Below, one piece after another: positions 1 through 11,777 of a stretch of DNA of 64,000 nucleotides. The stretch spans positions 19,348,615 through 19,412,614 of the forward strand of contig CM046868.1 in assembly GCA_025617745.1 (NCBI GenBank), given 5' to 3'. This DNA is from Heliocidaris erythrogramma (Eukaryota; Echinodermata; Echinoidea; Camarodonta; Echinometridae). Numbering within the stretch: position 1 is the stretch's first letter; every line of letters starts with the position of its first letter. Made by a program: the position numbers and the translations under genes. A model generated the notes under the pieces. It ran no database searches. It saw nothing but the letters and a program-made list of their open reading frames with translations, and was not told the origin of the DNA.

Positions 1-811
1 TAAAAGTTTCTTATCATTAAGCCTGATTTTTGTTGCTCGAACTTTGTCATATTACTTTTGACTCGGTATAGACAAGATATCTGTGGTATGGGGAACTGTA
101 GTCCTATATAGTGACAATTTTGTTAACCGTTAACCTGTATTCTAATTGGGAAAGGTTGACATCATGCAGATGTCATTGTTTAATTTTAAAAAATCCTCAT
201 ATCATCACGGTTAATCAGTCTATAAAAGATCTAGTCCTGTGCGCAGTAAAAACATAACTGAGAGCTCAGCTATTATGCATGAGGCAATGATCCATGCACA
301 GCTTTCTACCCCTCTCTGTTGTTCTTGACTCTCCATCTGTCTTTTTCTTTAGCTCAATGTCTCTCTTTTCCTCCGTCTCACTTCTAAAATGCATTATGTA
401 AACATACAATTCACTTTTTTACTAGTATATAGGGCAAAAATTTTTACGATTAAGCGAGCTTTCTTTAAGGCCCTTCCACTAAGACTTGTACAGATTTAAC
501 GTCCTTCTGGCTCCAAACAGACGTCTTGCAAACGATTTCTGTTGTTGTACATTACATTGTACATCCTTGTGAACAAATAACATTCTATACAATCAAGAGC
601 AAAACGAAAGAAAAACCCTATAGGCTTGAAGTTGAGATTTCTTTCAAAAGTTGAACCTTTGCAAATGCTGCTTATACACTTTATCCTATATTGGGGGGGG
701 GGGGGGCGCAATATTTAGCAAGAGTCGTATGAAACTACATATACATGATATAGCGAGCAAAGCAATTACATCTTCATCTTTTCAAATTTTGATGCCTTTA
801 AGCTATTTAAG
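1..811. other. AT-rich non-coding stretch
   Basis: No exon, RNA gene or complete repeat is recognised here. A pyrimidine-rich patch lies near 300-390 and a run of 14 G at 693-706. The open frames are short and show no family resemblance. Confidence 0.5.
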
Positions 812-2017
812 CAGTGGCGTATCCAGGGGGGGCGCAACAGGCGCGCGCCCCCCTATTGGCCGTCGTAAAAAAAAAAAAAAAATAGCCAAAAAAAAAAATC
901 CTCATACCAATTGAAAATATTGTTCATTAAATAGGCTTCAAAATTGGTCACATATATAGAACTGCCAAGTAGTAAGTTTTTAACGTATTAATACTTTTTT
1001 TGGAGTAAAATACGTCCGTACGTTTTTCTGTGCGAAAATCCGTTTTTTGAAAATTCCGAGTATGGTTGTTCGAACTTACACTACGTAGATACCGTACAAC
1101 TACCTTATCTTGCCTATGTGCACTGTTTGTGCTAACATGTACAGTGTATACGAAGCATGGTGTGAGAACAAACAAAGTACATTGACAAGATAACGTACTG
1201 TGCAGTGAATCCATGTTTATGCATGATGGCAGTGCACGATTGTGCTATCGCGAGATAAGGAAATCACAGCCCCTAATAACCGGCATTTGTCCTCTGAGAA
1301 CTGATTCTAAATTTTGCAAATGAGTCCAAATGGAATATCATCGCTATTTTTCATGATTCAAGTGAGAGATAATGTCTAATTTGTTGAAATATTCTCTTGA
1401 AAAAAATCCCTGCTGGAAAGTGAATTCCAGCAGGGATTTTTTCAAGAGACTATGATCAAGGTACAAGGATAAAGGTGCCAAGTCTTCCAGCACCAGCGGC
1501 CTAGATAATTGGTAGTTTGGTGGGTACAGTGCGTGCATATCGTGAATCGTTCTTCATGACCAGGCTTTCGTGGCTTGTTTTCTACTCTTCCCGGCCCCCC
1601 CCCCCCCCCCCCCACTCAGTATTATTTAGGGTACGCGTATGCTTGTTCCCTCCCTTTGAAAGCACCCCCTATCTCAGGGCTGCCAAAATTTCTGAACCCC
1701 CCTGTCGCGGGCTCTGCGCGGGCTTTTCCTGCTTTGGAGACCCCCGTAAATTCAGAACACTGCTCAATGTACCCCCCTATCTCAGGTGAGCTCTCATTCC
1801 AACCCCATATCTCAGGACAGACACCAACCCCCTCCCAAGTAAGCTGTCATTACAATACCTTGGAAGAGATGGTGGCCAGTGTTTCTACTTTTCAAAATGA
1901 AATAATCCTGGCTGAATGAGCTATCAAAACTAGCAGGAATTTCAGGAATTTGATCCTGGGATTTGATCGATTTTTCAAGATATTTCATAACCCCCCTTTT
2001 TTTTAATTTCTCAGGTG

Positions 2018-2053
<36 letters not shown>

Positions 2054-3078
2054 AGAAAAACACCCCTTTTTAATGAAATCTCCGAGTGAAAGATAAAAAA
2101 CACCCCCTTTTTTACAATTCACGGGCCGGATTGTGTCGCCCCAAAAATACCCCTTTACCGGAGATTTTGGGAACACGCATGCGGTCCCTTCGACCTCCGA
2201 GTGGGGGGGGGGGGGGGGGGCCGGGCTACTCTTTAACTTTATGTTGGGGTGTTTGAATTTAGCTGTGGTTAACTACATACGATCAGGGAATTCCTGGAAT
2301 GTTATAGAATGAAGATAAAGTAATTTTCCATCGAAAAAAATTTAGTTCCTGGTTTTGAGTTTAGATCTTACTAGGCAACTGGGCAAGGTGAATTTGCATG
2401 TTGTGTGGTAAAAAGCAGATCAATTGGCTAAAATATTAAGTTAATCATGTCAATATTTCTTTATAATGTACTGTAGATTAATGAATTTAGCCCTCTAAAG
2501 AACAAGAAAACGTACCAGCTTCAGGGGGCTTCGCTCCCTGAACCCTCAAAAGAGGATTTGCCCCTCGACCCCATCAGGGGCCCTGAGCGGGCCCCTGTAC
2601 CTCCGGTTTGGGTTTTCAGGATTTGTTTGAGCTGAAGGAAGCAAACATTCAAACCCGAGTATGCAGCTCAGCAAAATGGAGCTGCTTCGAGACGAGACGA
2701 GTTCAGTGCCTGTTGCAAACTCTGCGGGGCACAATTTTGACCACTGTTTTTTATTTTTTAATGCATTCACATGAAACGACTTTATGCAACTGAAGGCGTT
2801 CTTATTAAAGAAATGTACAGTAGCCGCATTAGCATTTTTAAGGAAAATAGCGAAAAACATATAAAACCGGCAAAATTTCAACTAAAAATATGTTTTTTTC
2901 TAGCTGAATAATGTGTTTTTTGAAAGTGACAGGTTGGCAGCTCTGCATATAGCACTATTTTGCATCTCAGCCGTTCTTCAGAAGCAAAAATTTTCCAAAG
3001 ACCCCTCCCCCATGACGGCGATCAATAATTCCTGGCGCCCCCCCCCCCCCCTATTAGGAAATCCTGGATACGCCCCTG
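812..3078. mobile_element. hAT-like non-autonomous DNA transposon with CAGTGGCG ends
   Basis: The left end reads CAGTGGCGTATCCAGG and the right end is its near reverse complement, CCTGGATACGCCCCTG. The 7-bp direct repeat ATTTAAG directly flanks both ends (805-811 and 3079-3085), close to the 8-bp target duplication typical of hAT elements. Poly-C and poly-G runs follow the termini and recur inside (1595-1613 and about 2203-2220), with a GA run near 2024-2051. No transposase frame is visible, so it is non-autonomous or decayed. The superfamily assignment rests on the termini only. Confidence 0.6.
1393..1449. repeat. near-perfect hairpin inside the hAT-like element
   Basis: Two arms of about 25 bases, starting TCTCTTGAAAAA and containing TCCCTGCTGG, are reverse complements except for one extra A. 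The loop is only a few bases. The arms are shorter and more perfect than a usual animal miRNA precursor, so a transposon-internal palindrome is the simpler reading. Confidence 0.7.
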
Positions 3079-3759
3079 ATTTAAGAACTATATTGGGGGC
3101 GCGAAATTACGAGTCGTGAAACAGAATAATTATGCGAGGGAGAAAAGCGACCGAGCTTTGGAAAGTTTTTGCATTTTAAACCTTAAAAAACTAGATTTCT
3201 AGTGCATTTACCCTGCGGATTTCGGCGCACATAATCCGTAATGATTATGATTTTTTCTTCATTTCCCCTTTTTTTTCTTTCTCTCCTTTGCGTTTTATGT
3301 GCCCCCTCCATGTGCCGCCCGGGGCACGTGCCCTCCTGCCCCTCCCTAGATACAACACTGAGCGAAATGACCGAGCTGGGGAAGGGTGTGGGACTTTTTG
3401 AAAAATCTATCTATAAAACTGGCATTTTAGAGCATCCCAAAATGGTTTTTAATATGAAAAGAAGGAATGCACGGATCTACCCCAAAGGACGGAACCCCTT
3501 AATTGAGAATAACAATGCGAGCGAACAAAATTTCTTCCATATTTTCACATTCAAATTATGGCATTTCTTATTTCTTTACTTCTAATCATTAAAGAATGTG
3601 ATGGTATTTCAAGATCCAAAATAATGATTTTGGATAATTATTAGTTTTAAGTTAATGTATCATTATTCTTATTTATTTTATCATTTTTATTTATTTTTTT
3701 TTTTTTGGGGGGGGAATGATAATACAGGCCACCCCACCTCAATTTATATATATATATAT

Positions 3760-4897
3760 GGGTCTGTTCACAAAGTTGGGCACCTTTTGAGGCATTTTTT
3801 CTTTAATCCCCTGAGGTGTTGTGGATCAGTGGATAAGTCCCTGGACTGTGAACCACGAGGTCCAGGGTTCGAATCCCACCGCACCACTAGCGTCCTTTGG
3901 CAAGACGTTAATCTACATTTGCCACTCTCCACCCAGGTGTTAAATGGGTACCCGGTAGGATGCGAAAGTTATGTCGTTTGTTTAGCAATTTGAGCGCCAC
4001 TGTGCTGCTCTTGCTGGAATACTCCCCAGGGAGCGGATAAAGTACACACATTGTGTGCGGGCATGTCAGAATCCGAGGACCGGGGTAATAATACATGTAG
4101 TATCGTATTATGTAAAGCGCTTTGATATTAGTTTACTTCTGAAAAGCGCTATATAAATAGACGTTATTATTATTATTATTATTCGATGAAAAAGTCTAGT
4201 TAGAATTTTCTTACTTGGCCATTCTATCTCTGGTGAAAATAAAAAGCATCTGAGAATCATAAACATGTTGTTCCACAATGTATTTTGGAAATATTTATGA
4301 TAAACTAGCGTGTGGATGTAACTCGACATCGTGTCCGTGTTACATCCGCAAAGTCTCATTTTGAGACATAACGGCACATCCATAATGCTCTTGATGATAA
4401 GTATTTGCCTGGTTACTTTAGGCTCTCTATTTAATTCAATGCAACAACAACTGCAATGAGAGTATACTGATTTCAAGAGTTATTGATGAAAGTTGCAGAT
4501 ATTCTTTGGTGTCCCGTTCATCCACAACTTGTGACATTTGACATGATAAACTCAGGGAAGATAGTTATTCTAATTTTGTTAAAAGTTTTGCTTCATTAAG
4601 TCAGCACCATAACACATTGTACCCATTAGGATTTAGCTATGTAAGGTATCATGCATGTAGATATGCTGGTAACCTAAAAAAAAAGGTGGTTGTGGATGTA
4701 ACATGGGACACCAGTATGTTTTGTCAATATTTTGAAAATGCCTCTCAAAACAATTTGTCTTGTGTTCTTCAAAAGCTTCCTGGAGGCACCAAGTACATTC
4801 ATATAAAACAACTTAATGGTGTAAGTCATAGTGTTAAAACTACAATGTTTTTACGATAAAATGTCACGTTTTGGTGCCCAACTTTGTGAACAGACCC
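3760..4897. mobile_element. TIR DNA element (GGGTCTGTTCACAAAG ends)
   Basis: The two ends are a perfect inverted repeat of 25 bases beginning GGGTCTGTTCACAAAG. Both sides are flanked by TATATATA, so the insertion was into a TA repeat. A SINE is nested near the left end. A second, left-truncated copy lies at 23869-24458. The 80-residue open frame inside (4617-4859) matches no protein I recognise, and the superfamily is not assigned. Confidence 0.65.
3813..4183 (+). mobile_element. tRNA-derived SINE with (ATT)n tail
   Basis: The head at about 3815-3886 looks like a tRNA: a 5' arm GGTGTTG pairs roughly with the 3' arm before CACCA, a stem CTGGAC/GTCCAG lies in the middle, and GGTTCGAATCCC is a classic pol III B box. 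The body ends with AAGCGCTTTGA and GAAAAGCGCTATATAAATAG followed by (ATT)n. This 3' tail is shared by many SINEs of marine invertebrates and is thought to be LINE-derived. It is nested in the TIR element at 3760-4897. It is not a functional tRNA gene. Confidence 0.75.
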
Positions 4898-5005
4898 ATA
4901 TATATATACCCCCCCCCCCCCCCCCGGATCGACACCCATGGTATTAATTTTATGTTTGACTGAAAGTGGAATAAACCGGGGGAATAAACTGAGTATCCAT
5001 CGCTG

Positions 5006-5032
5006 GTATGATCGAATCGCTTTGGAACAAAA
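5006..5032. other. copy A empty site for the copy B-specific segment
   Basis: This 27-base stretch occurs once here. In copy B it occurs twice, at 24569-24595 and 29952-29978 (one mismatch), flanking 5.36 kb that copy A lacks. Sequence on either side is continuous between copies. Confidence 0.8.
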
Positions 5033-5471
5033 GCAGTCTACCGCCATCTCCAGGCATTATAGTGATATGATAATTGGGTAATATAATATATATGGAAAAC
5101 ACAGAAATGAGCTGAACTAAAGTAAAGGAGGAAGGACCGATATAAATAGTCATATTTCATCTTGTGGAATCCAAATACTATTGTCCTTCATTCAGAAGTA
5201 TACTAAGGAAGCTATAGCAATAGATGGAATCAACACAATCGTCATAAAGACATCAGGAATTCTTGCCCTAGTATCATCTAGAAAGGTAAGTTGGCGAAGC
5301 AATGTTTAACTTAATGTCAACTTAATCTTTATGTTTGTATTGTCACGGCACAGGTTGTGTCAGTGACTGTACGTACCGGTACCGTGCCGTACCGGTACCG
5401 TCATGACCGTGCGTAGCCAGGATTAGCTTCGTGAGTGTAAAAAAAAAATAAATAAATAAAATGGCTATAGG

Positions 5472-6004
5472 GCCTACGCCTTTTACATCACGAAGCCAGG
5501 CGTTTATCCCCAGCAATCTAATTGCGTACGGGCATGACGGGTTAGCAGGACATGAAAATGCCCTGAAATAACACTTTTCTGATAACTCCCGCGACCGACA
5601 GGCCATTCCCCACAGCGTTTCCTCCTAGGGATGGCGGCTGCGTGCGACGGCGCGCAATACAACCATAATTGAATGAAACTATACGTCGCCGACAGCACGC
5701 GCCGTCGCACGCAGCCGCCATTTTATATCTGCATAACAAGAGGAGGCATGGATACACAAACACTGGTGAGTTCTCGGAAATTTCTTATGATCTTTTTTTG
5801 GATTTTTTGGTAAAAATATGTACGATCAAAAAGACATTCTAATTCAGAACTTTTCCCTAGGAGGAAACGCTGTGGGGAATGGCCTGTCGGTCGCGGGAGT
5901 TATCAGAAAAGTGTTATTTCAGGGCATTTTCATGTCCTGCTAACCCGTGCGCAATTAGATTGCTGGGGATAAACGCCTGGCTTCGTGATGTAAAAGGCGT
6001 AGTC
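5472..6004. mobile_element. fold-back element nested in the hAT-like element
   Basis: Long inverted arms (about 5472-5630 and 5855-6004) share ACGCCTTTTACATCACGAAG and a CGTTTCCTCCTAGGG inner edge. The 7-bp direct repeat CTATAGG flanks it (5465-5471 and 6005-6011). The host element is continuous across the site, so this is a later insertion. Confidence 0.7.
5631..5721. repeat. 24-bp perfect GC-rich hairpin
   Basis: The arm at 5631-5654 (begins ATGGCGGCTGCGTGCGACGG) is exactly reverse-complemented at 5698-5721, with a 43-base loop. It forms the centre of the nested fold-back element and has an identical counterpart in copy B. Confidence 0.85.
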
Positions 6005-7005
6005 CTATAGGGTGCGCGCCCCGGTATTCGGTCACTTAAAAAGAAATCGCCGCTGATATGAATACCTATCTCTTTAAATTGACAATCTACCATCAAAAGA
6101 ACCGCAAAATTGTCCTTTAAATAATTATCAAAATAATTTAAAACATGGAAACTTACCCCAAAAAATATCGCCGACAGAAGAAGGAGAAGTTTTCCGCCCA
6201 GTATTCGGTCGGCGCCGCCCACAATTCGGTCACGCGATAGTGCGCTGCATCTCGGGAGAGTTATATAACCATTTTTGTCACATTTCTGCGTTTTTAGGCA
6301 TTTTCTGTGGCTTCTATATATTCATATTTAAATGTATGAGAATTTTTATCCATTAAAATCCACAAATCGAAGCTCTAGGGTCAGAAATAATGCACAAAAT
6401 GTATTTCTAAAAAGAGCAAAGCGCGTCGGCGAAGCGCAAAGCGACAAGTTGCACACAAAGCGCGTTGGCGCAAGGCACTCAATGTTGCCTGACCGAATAC
6501 TGGAAGAGCGCCATCTCACTGGCAGGGGTGAGGTATATATGCTCTTGCTCATCGCTGAGATCGCCATTTGCAAATTCGCTGCGATAGAGGGAAGACCCGG
6601 AAGCTCCTCTTCACACACATACTAAATTCATTGCACCTGCACACATAGTTATTTCACCATAGGCGTCTACATATGGCTATGCGTGTTAACTCACGCGCTA
6701 ACGGAACCCGGAAGTGCGGAAACTTTGGTAACACTGACCAGTTTCGAGGGTATTTGGAGATCTTTTCCAGGGCGTCCGACCTGAATTGCTTTCAACATTA
6801 GAGGTACCTTGTTCATGTGTCTGTTATGTACAGGTTTCGAGCCTCAAAAATTATTCATGAGTTCTTCACAGCTGTTCAAAGAGCTGCGTGACCGAATTCT
6901 GGAACATGACCGAATACCGGGCCGCGCATCCTAGCCATTTTCTTTTCTTTTTTTTACACTCACGAAGCTAATCCTGGCTAACCGTGCGTACTACTACTAA
7001 GATAG

Positions 7006-8119
7006 ACAGAGAGACTGAAGGCAAGCTTTTGGTCTAGCACGACGGAAGAAGCAGTGATAGTATGATCACTTCACCTAATACCGACCAGTCATAATACCGA
7101 CCTCTTAACGATGTTTCCAACGACTACGGAAAGATTCTTCATGAAACGTAATGAAAATTCATCAGACTCTACCCAAATACTGGGGAACAAGATCCAGGTA
7201 CTGGATCTTGTAGAAATGACGTCACAATAGACTCATAGAGTCATCTCATTTTACGCATAGTCATAGAGGGAGAAGCGCGTCTTATTACCGACCCCTGCAC
7301 ATAAGTCAATGGCAATTTTAACTAAGCGTTGCGAACCGCGACTACAAAAGTGCGACTACATGCTTTTCGCTGAAATTACATATATTTTTCATCTAAAAAT
7401 TAAACAAAATAAAACTTAAAGTTGATTGAGTGCATTCATGAAGTTAAATTTAAACCAACTTACAACTTGCCATGCTTGCCAAAAACGAGGATTTATTGCA
7501 TCATCTGCCCACAGTCCGTAATGGAATGTAATCGCGCTGCACTTTTTGAAAGGTCACACCCGTGCGTAACAATACACAGCGCTGTCACGAAGCGATACCT
7601 CGATGGACAGGTTTTGGCAGTCAAAAGTAGCAATTTATACCCTGTGGACATTGCCTGATGCCGCTGGGGATTGAACTTCAACAAATCCATCCAAGCAATC
7701 GATTTCATGTGAGTATAACGTAAAATTGGAAGTTTAACATACATTTTGAATCAATTTTGTACATTGTTTTTAGTGACATTGAGGGGTGTCCCAATGAAAG
7801 TCTATGTGTCCTTGTCAGACGCCGTGCGGTCGGGCTATGGCAATTTATGAAAAGAGATTATTTTAATGAAAATATGAAAATATGAAAATTAACAAATTGA
7901 TAATACGTTTTTATTCCTCATCTTGCTCTATTTTGGCTGTTCTCAACGTTGCTAGCCACATTCTACGCGTAGTCCCATGCGTTGATTTGCAAGACGCGCG
8001 CTAGATGCCATACGCTTAATGGTCAGTATTATGACTGGTCGTACTATTAGGTGAAGTGATCATACTAGCACTGCTTCTTCCGTCGTGCTAGACCAAAAGC
8101 TTGCCTTCAGTCTCTCTGT
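7006..8119. mobile_element. fold-back DNA element with about 100-bp inverted ends
   Basis: About 100 bases at the left end (ACAGAGAGACTGAAGGC, then a HindIII-like AAGCTT, CACGACGGAAGAAGCAG, GATCACTTCACCTAAT, CCAGTCATAATA) recur inverted at about 8020-8119. No target-site duplication is obvious. It lies 25 bases after the hAT-like element. No coding potential is recognised. Confidence 0.65.
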
Positions 8120-8563
8120 ATTGTTGGTTGTTCCGCTGAGACTACGTCTGGCTCCACTAGACCTCCGTCTATGGGGAAGGTTGAGAAATGTCAGAAATAT
8201 TCAAGATTTCCCCATCACAGACGGTTATTTCTGTCTACTGTCATGCTTGCCTGTGGCTGTGGAGTGCTGAGTGTGTGTGAGACAGTGTGTGAATGGGTGA
8301 GCTGCAAGTGAAATGCAACCGTGTCATGTGATTGATGTTGTTTATGTTAATTATATCCGCTTGACGTTTGCCAAAAAAATGTTGCTGAAGGCCTGTTGCT
8401 GAAGGCCTTATGCTTTGACATGCCATTTACATTTTTAATTGTAATCGTTTAGCATGTTTAGTATGATTTATGAAATTGTTTGTGTTTTAAGGCGCTTCTC
8501 ATTCAGTCAGAATATTTGCGCCTTAATAGTCTACTGTAAATTTATTTTGTTTACGGTAGACTA

Positions 8564-8584
8564 GTGTGTGTGTGTGTGTGTGTG
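8564..8584. repeat. (TG)n microsatellite
   Basis: About ten TG dinucleotides. The counterpart in copy B is near 33510. Confidence 0.9.
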
Positions 8585-8929
8585 AGTGTAATCAGGTTTT
8601 TACAGACGCGTATCAATCAGATATGATTATTTACGTCTGGGGACCGACCTTTAACGTCACCATCCGAAAGACGTGACTCAGTCTCGAACCTGGGTCCGCT
8701 GAATCAGTTTATGACTTCCACTATTAGCTGGATTACAGGCGCACGCCGTACCACGAATAGTGGTCATATTGACCACTACGAAATATGCTTGCAAAAATAG
8801 TTGGTATTTTCTGTCGCATGTACTAAAGGTATGATAAATATTTTAAATACTTGCTTTCAAATTCAGCCCTTAAAAATCTCACTCCTACCTCATACGGCCA
8901 TTAGGAAGAACTTTTGATATTTCCAGTAG

Positions 8930-9289
8930 AATCCAAAGTCAAAATCATGTCCAAAACCGGAGAAGTCCCCACCGATTTGTTTTCGCGATCGCGTGTTGTT
9001 TACATACTGCCGATGTCTTAGACTAAAATCGGCCAATAAAATTTTTGTCCACGAAGAAACTCGGGATCGCAAGCGCACATCGATCTCTACGATCGCGCAC
9101 ACAGAAAATCGGGACTTTTGCGTGTACGCCATAGGGACCGAATTTTTAACGACAAAACTCTTTTGGGGAGATGTCAGTGCCCGCGGCGACCAGGAAATGT
9201 ACACAATGACTGCGATAGCTCGTTTCGCGAGAATTGACAGTAAATTATGGATTTCATTTTTGGAATTATCTTTTCCAACATCGGTAAGT
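8930..9289 (+). promoter_or_regulatory. TMEM127: candidate TMEM127 promoter and non-coding first exon (copy A)
   Basis: CpG density rises sharply in an otherwise CpG-poor region (TCGCGATCGCG, CGATCGCGCACAC, TTTCGCGAGA) and ends at ACATCG/GTAAGT, a strong splice donor (GT at 9284). The TMEM127 coding start at 12620 comes immediately after an acceptor-like TACCTACAG, so an upstream untranslated exon is needed. Human TMEM127 also has a non-coding first exon. The transcription start cannot be placed. Open frames here resemble nothing I know. Confidence 0.4.
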
Positions 9290-9851
9290 TGAATTTATTG
9301 TATTTCTTGGATATCTTGGGGTCGGTTTTTGTAAATTAAATGCCGATTTTGAGTGAATGTTGAGTTGAGGTGTATGACTGCCTAGATTCTACACACAAAG
9401 TATAGGAATGTAGCTACATGTATGAGTGGCGCACGCCACAACGCCCAGTTAGACCGTTTCATAAATCAGTCTAAGTTAAATGGTAAGCGTTAATAAAAAA
9501 ACCCCACAATTTTAAAAAGCAAATCAAACATTGAAACAGAATAGATCTAACTTGAATGTTACAATGTAAAATTCTAAGAAGGAAATGGAAGTCGAGAATT
9601 CTAGATCTAAATTCTAAATTCTAAGTCTAGATCTGCATATACTTTATCTACAAAAATATCCCATAAAAAATTAAGAATTACCATGGCAATATTCATTTCC
9701 ATATTTGTTGCAGACCTCGGAGGCAGTTCCCCAACTTATCAAAATCCCAGCGGCCCGAGTCTGCATCCCACCCCAGCACTAGGCGTGCACTCCAGCTGAA
9801 TCGTCTCAAATTCTACTCTTTTTAATACTGTATACGGGATAATTTGGCATT

Positions 9852-10151
9852 TTAAAGGGATACTCAATCGCAGATTGTGGACGTTTTTATGCCGCGAGAG
9901 GGCACCGTGTTCGTTACCTGATCATGCCGTTGCCCCGTGGGGTTCAATCTTCGGACATACTAGTCGCTGTGCAACATGCACGCTCCGCCTGAGCTCGAGC
10001 TCTCGTGCGAGATTCGGTCGGCTTTGTGCAGTCCGAAATATAATCCCAGTAGTCCAACGGACGCGTTCTACACACAATCTTTGTGTACGAGTGAATGGGT
10101 CTTACGCAATCCTGACTTTCCCCACAGCCGCCTGGTTGCGTATCCCTTTAA
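9852..10151. mobile_element. 300-bp TTAA-ended MITE
   Basis: The ends are TTAAAGGGATAC and GTATCCCTTTAA, a perfect 12-bp inverted repeat continued imperfectly inward. If TTAA is the duplicated target, as in piggyBac-type elements, the terminus proper is AGGGATAC. The interior is GC-richer than its surroundings. It lies in the putative first TMEM127 intron. Confidence 0.7.
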
Positions 10152-10384
10152 CCCTTACATTTCACTTTGTATGGAAATAGCTGGTATAATCCGATGTTGC
10201 TCTTGCCTTGTCCTCAGATGTGTTCGAAATAAAGACGGATAAGCAAAGATATATAAACAGAGATTCTGACTTCCCCATAGACAATACACTACACACAGCA
10301 GGCTGCTGAGCTTGCCAGAGTCTCGTCGTGCATGGATTTGCATACTCATTTGAAATAGGAAACTGGCCTATCCAATGAAGCTAA

Positions 10385-11231
10385 TGGAAAGCTCCAACTA
10401 GTCGGACTGCTGTTATCAATTGTATACGGAATATAACTTCTGTACTAAACCTAATTTAGCAACTGAACTGTACATGTACATCTATGTACATGGACAAGAT
10501 TCATGACTGGAACAGTTCATGCCAAGAGTAAAGGGCATGCTGAAAGATTGGAGAAATGTTTATTAAAATTAACGTGCATTTGAATGGTTATCGGTGAACT
10601 TGAGCCTACAACGGTTTGATGAAATGATGCCCAAATTCAGAGACTTTTCAACTATAGTCTGCTACAACTTTGGGTTTTCCAAGATGAAAATGACGTATTC
10701 AAATACTGTAATTACATGTACATGTACATGTACTTTCCCTTTCCTCGTGTATGATCTAGCCTGGACTAAGCCAGGCTTATGCACACAGAGCCTATTGTAG
10801 GAATTCAGACAGGTACAGCTATACAGGGGTACAAGGTTATTTCAACTAGCTTTATAATATGTATAATAAGTGGGTTTACAAATTTATGGAGCACCAAGTG
10901 CTAAGTTCCATACTTTGTACAAATTACTGAAATTTTTTGCATTCATATTTTGCAATAAGGGATGTGCTTGAGAGGAGGACAGGTGTTTTTGTTTTTTCTA
11001 TGATTTCTTGTTGAGGAACCCATCTGCAAAGATATCATCCTTCCTTTTGTGCTTGAATGATTTCTCCAATTTTTCAGCATGCCCTTATTGTTGGCATGAA
11101 CTGTTCCAGTCAGGAATCTCGTCAAAGTACATGTAGTTCATTTGCCAAATTATGTTTAGTATCTTCTATAGAAGTTATCTTCAGTATACAATTGATAACC
11201 ATAATCTGACTAGTGAGTTGGAGCTTTCCAT
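10385..11231. mobile_element. fold-back element with about 175-bp inverted arms
   Basis: The left arm from TGGAAAGCTCCAACTAGTC to about 10560 recurs inverted at about 11050-11231, with shared blocks TATCAATTGTATAC, GACTGGAACAGTTCATGCC and GGGCATGCTGAAA. The arms differ by small indels, so the element is not very young. It is in the putative first TMEM127 intron. Confidence 0.65.
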
Positions 11232-11455
11232 AAAACCTGATTAGGATTAGGAAGTAAATTTTGTCATTTTGGCATTCTTTCCGTGCCAGACGTGGTAAAA
11301 GTGTGTGAATCATCGTTTCTTGGTACATTACTACGAATCTCTGACTGCAGTCATACCTGGGAGTATCCTACATGTAGGAATCAATCGGGAAGGTCACAAA
11401 ATGCCGCGAAAAATGCTGATCATAGCAGGACAGCGCAGTCACATCTAGCATCACA

Positions 11456-11777
11456 CCTGGGGGGTGTTTCACAAAGCTGTTCGTAAAGTTACGCAGGACT
11501 TTACGAACGACTTGAATATGAAGTGCCAGATAGGATGCCCAAAGTTTTTCCTGATGTTTTAACAAAGTGTGACTGTATTTCCAATAACCTCAATTAAATT
11601 ATAGCAAAAAATATACATTGCATTAAAAATGTTAATGTTAATTTAAATCTGCACAGTTCAACTTTAGTTGATGCAGTTAAGAATGATTGGAAAAACATCC
11701 CATTTGGCTTGTCTTATTTAAGTCATTTGTAAAGTCATGAGTAACTTTACGAACAGCTTTACGAGACACCCCCCAGG
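11456..11777. mobile_element. MITE with CCTGGGGGGTGT ends
   Basis: The left end GGGGGGTGTTTCACAAAG and the shared GCTGTTCGTAAAGTTA recur inverted at the right end, ending CACCCCCCAGG. No clear target duplication. It is in the putative first TMEM127 intron. Confidence 0.65.

Larger units (their letters stand above)
5414..6980. mobile_element. non-autonomous hAT-like element with 8-bp target duplication
   Basis: The ends are inverted repeats starting TAGCCAGGATTAGCTTCG. The perfect 8-bp direct repeat ACCGTGCG flanks both ends (5406-5413 and 6981-6988), the hAT target-site length. The terminal repeat continues imperfectly through a T/A-rich part to CCGGTATTCGGTCA. A second element is inserted at 5472-6004. 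The short frames on both strands are by-products of the palindromic structure. Confidence 0.8.

Noticed and set aside
3815..3886. Possible tRNA gene
   Set aside because: The acceptor arm has mismatches, and it continues directly into a SINE body and (ATT)n tail, so it is a SINE head.
5343..6222. Repeated minus-strand frames sharing segments such as AVGNGLSVAG
   Set aside because: They result from inverted arms of a nested fold-back element; no coding signal beyond the palindrome.
8620..8770. Possible minus-strand tRNA-like SINE (GGTTCGAG near the B-box position)
   Set aside because: Box A is not convincing, no tail or target duplication was found, and the sequence is too decayed to call.
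8890..9292. Overlapping 99- and 104-residue frames on opposite strands
   Set aside because: No recognisable domain. The overlap is more simply explained by the high CpG, low-stop composition of a candidate first exon.
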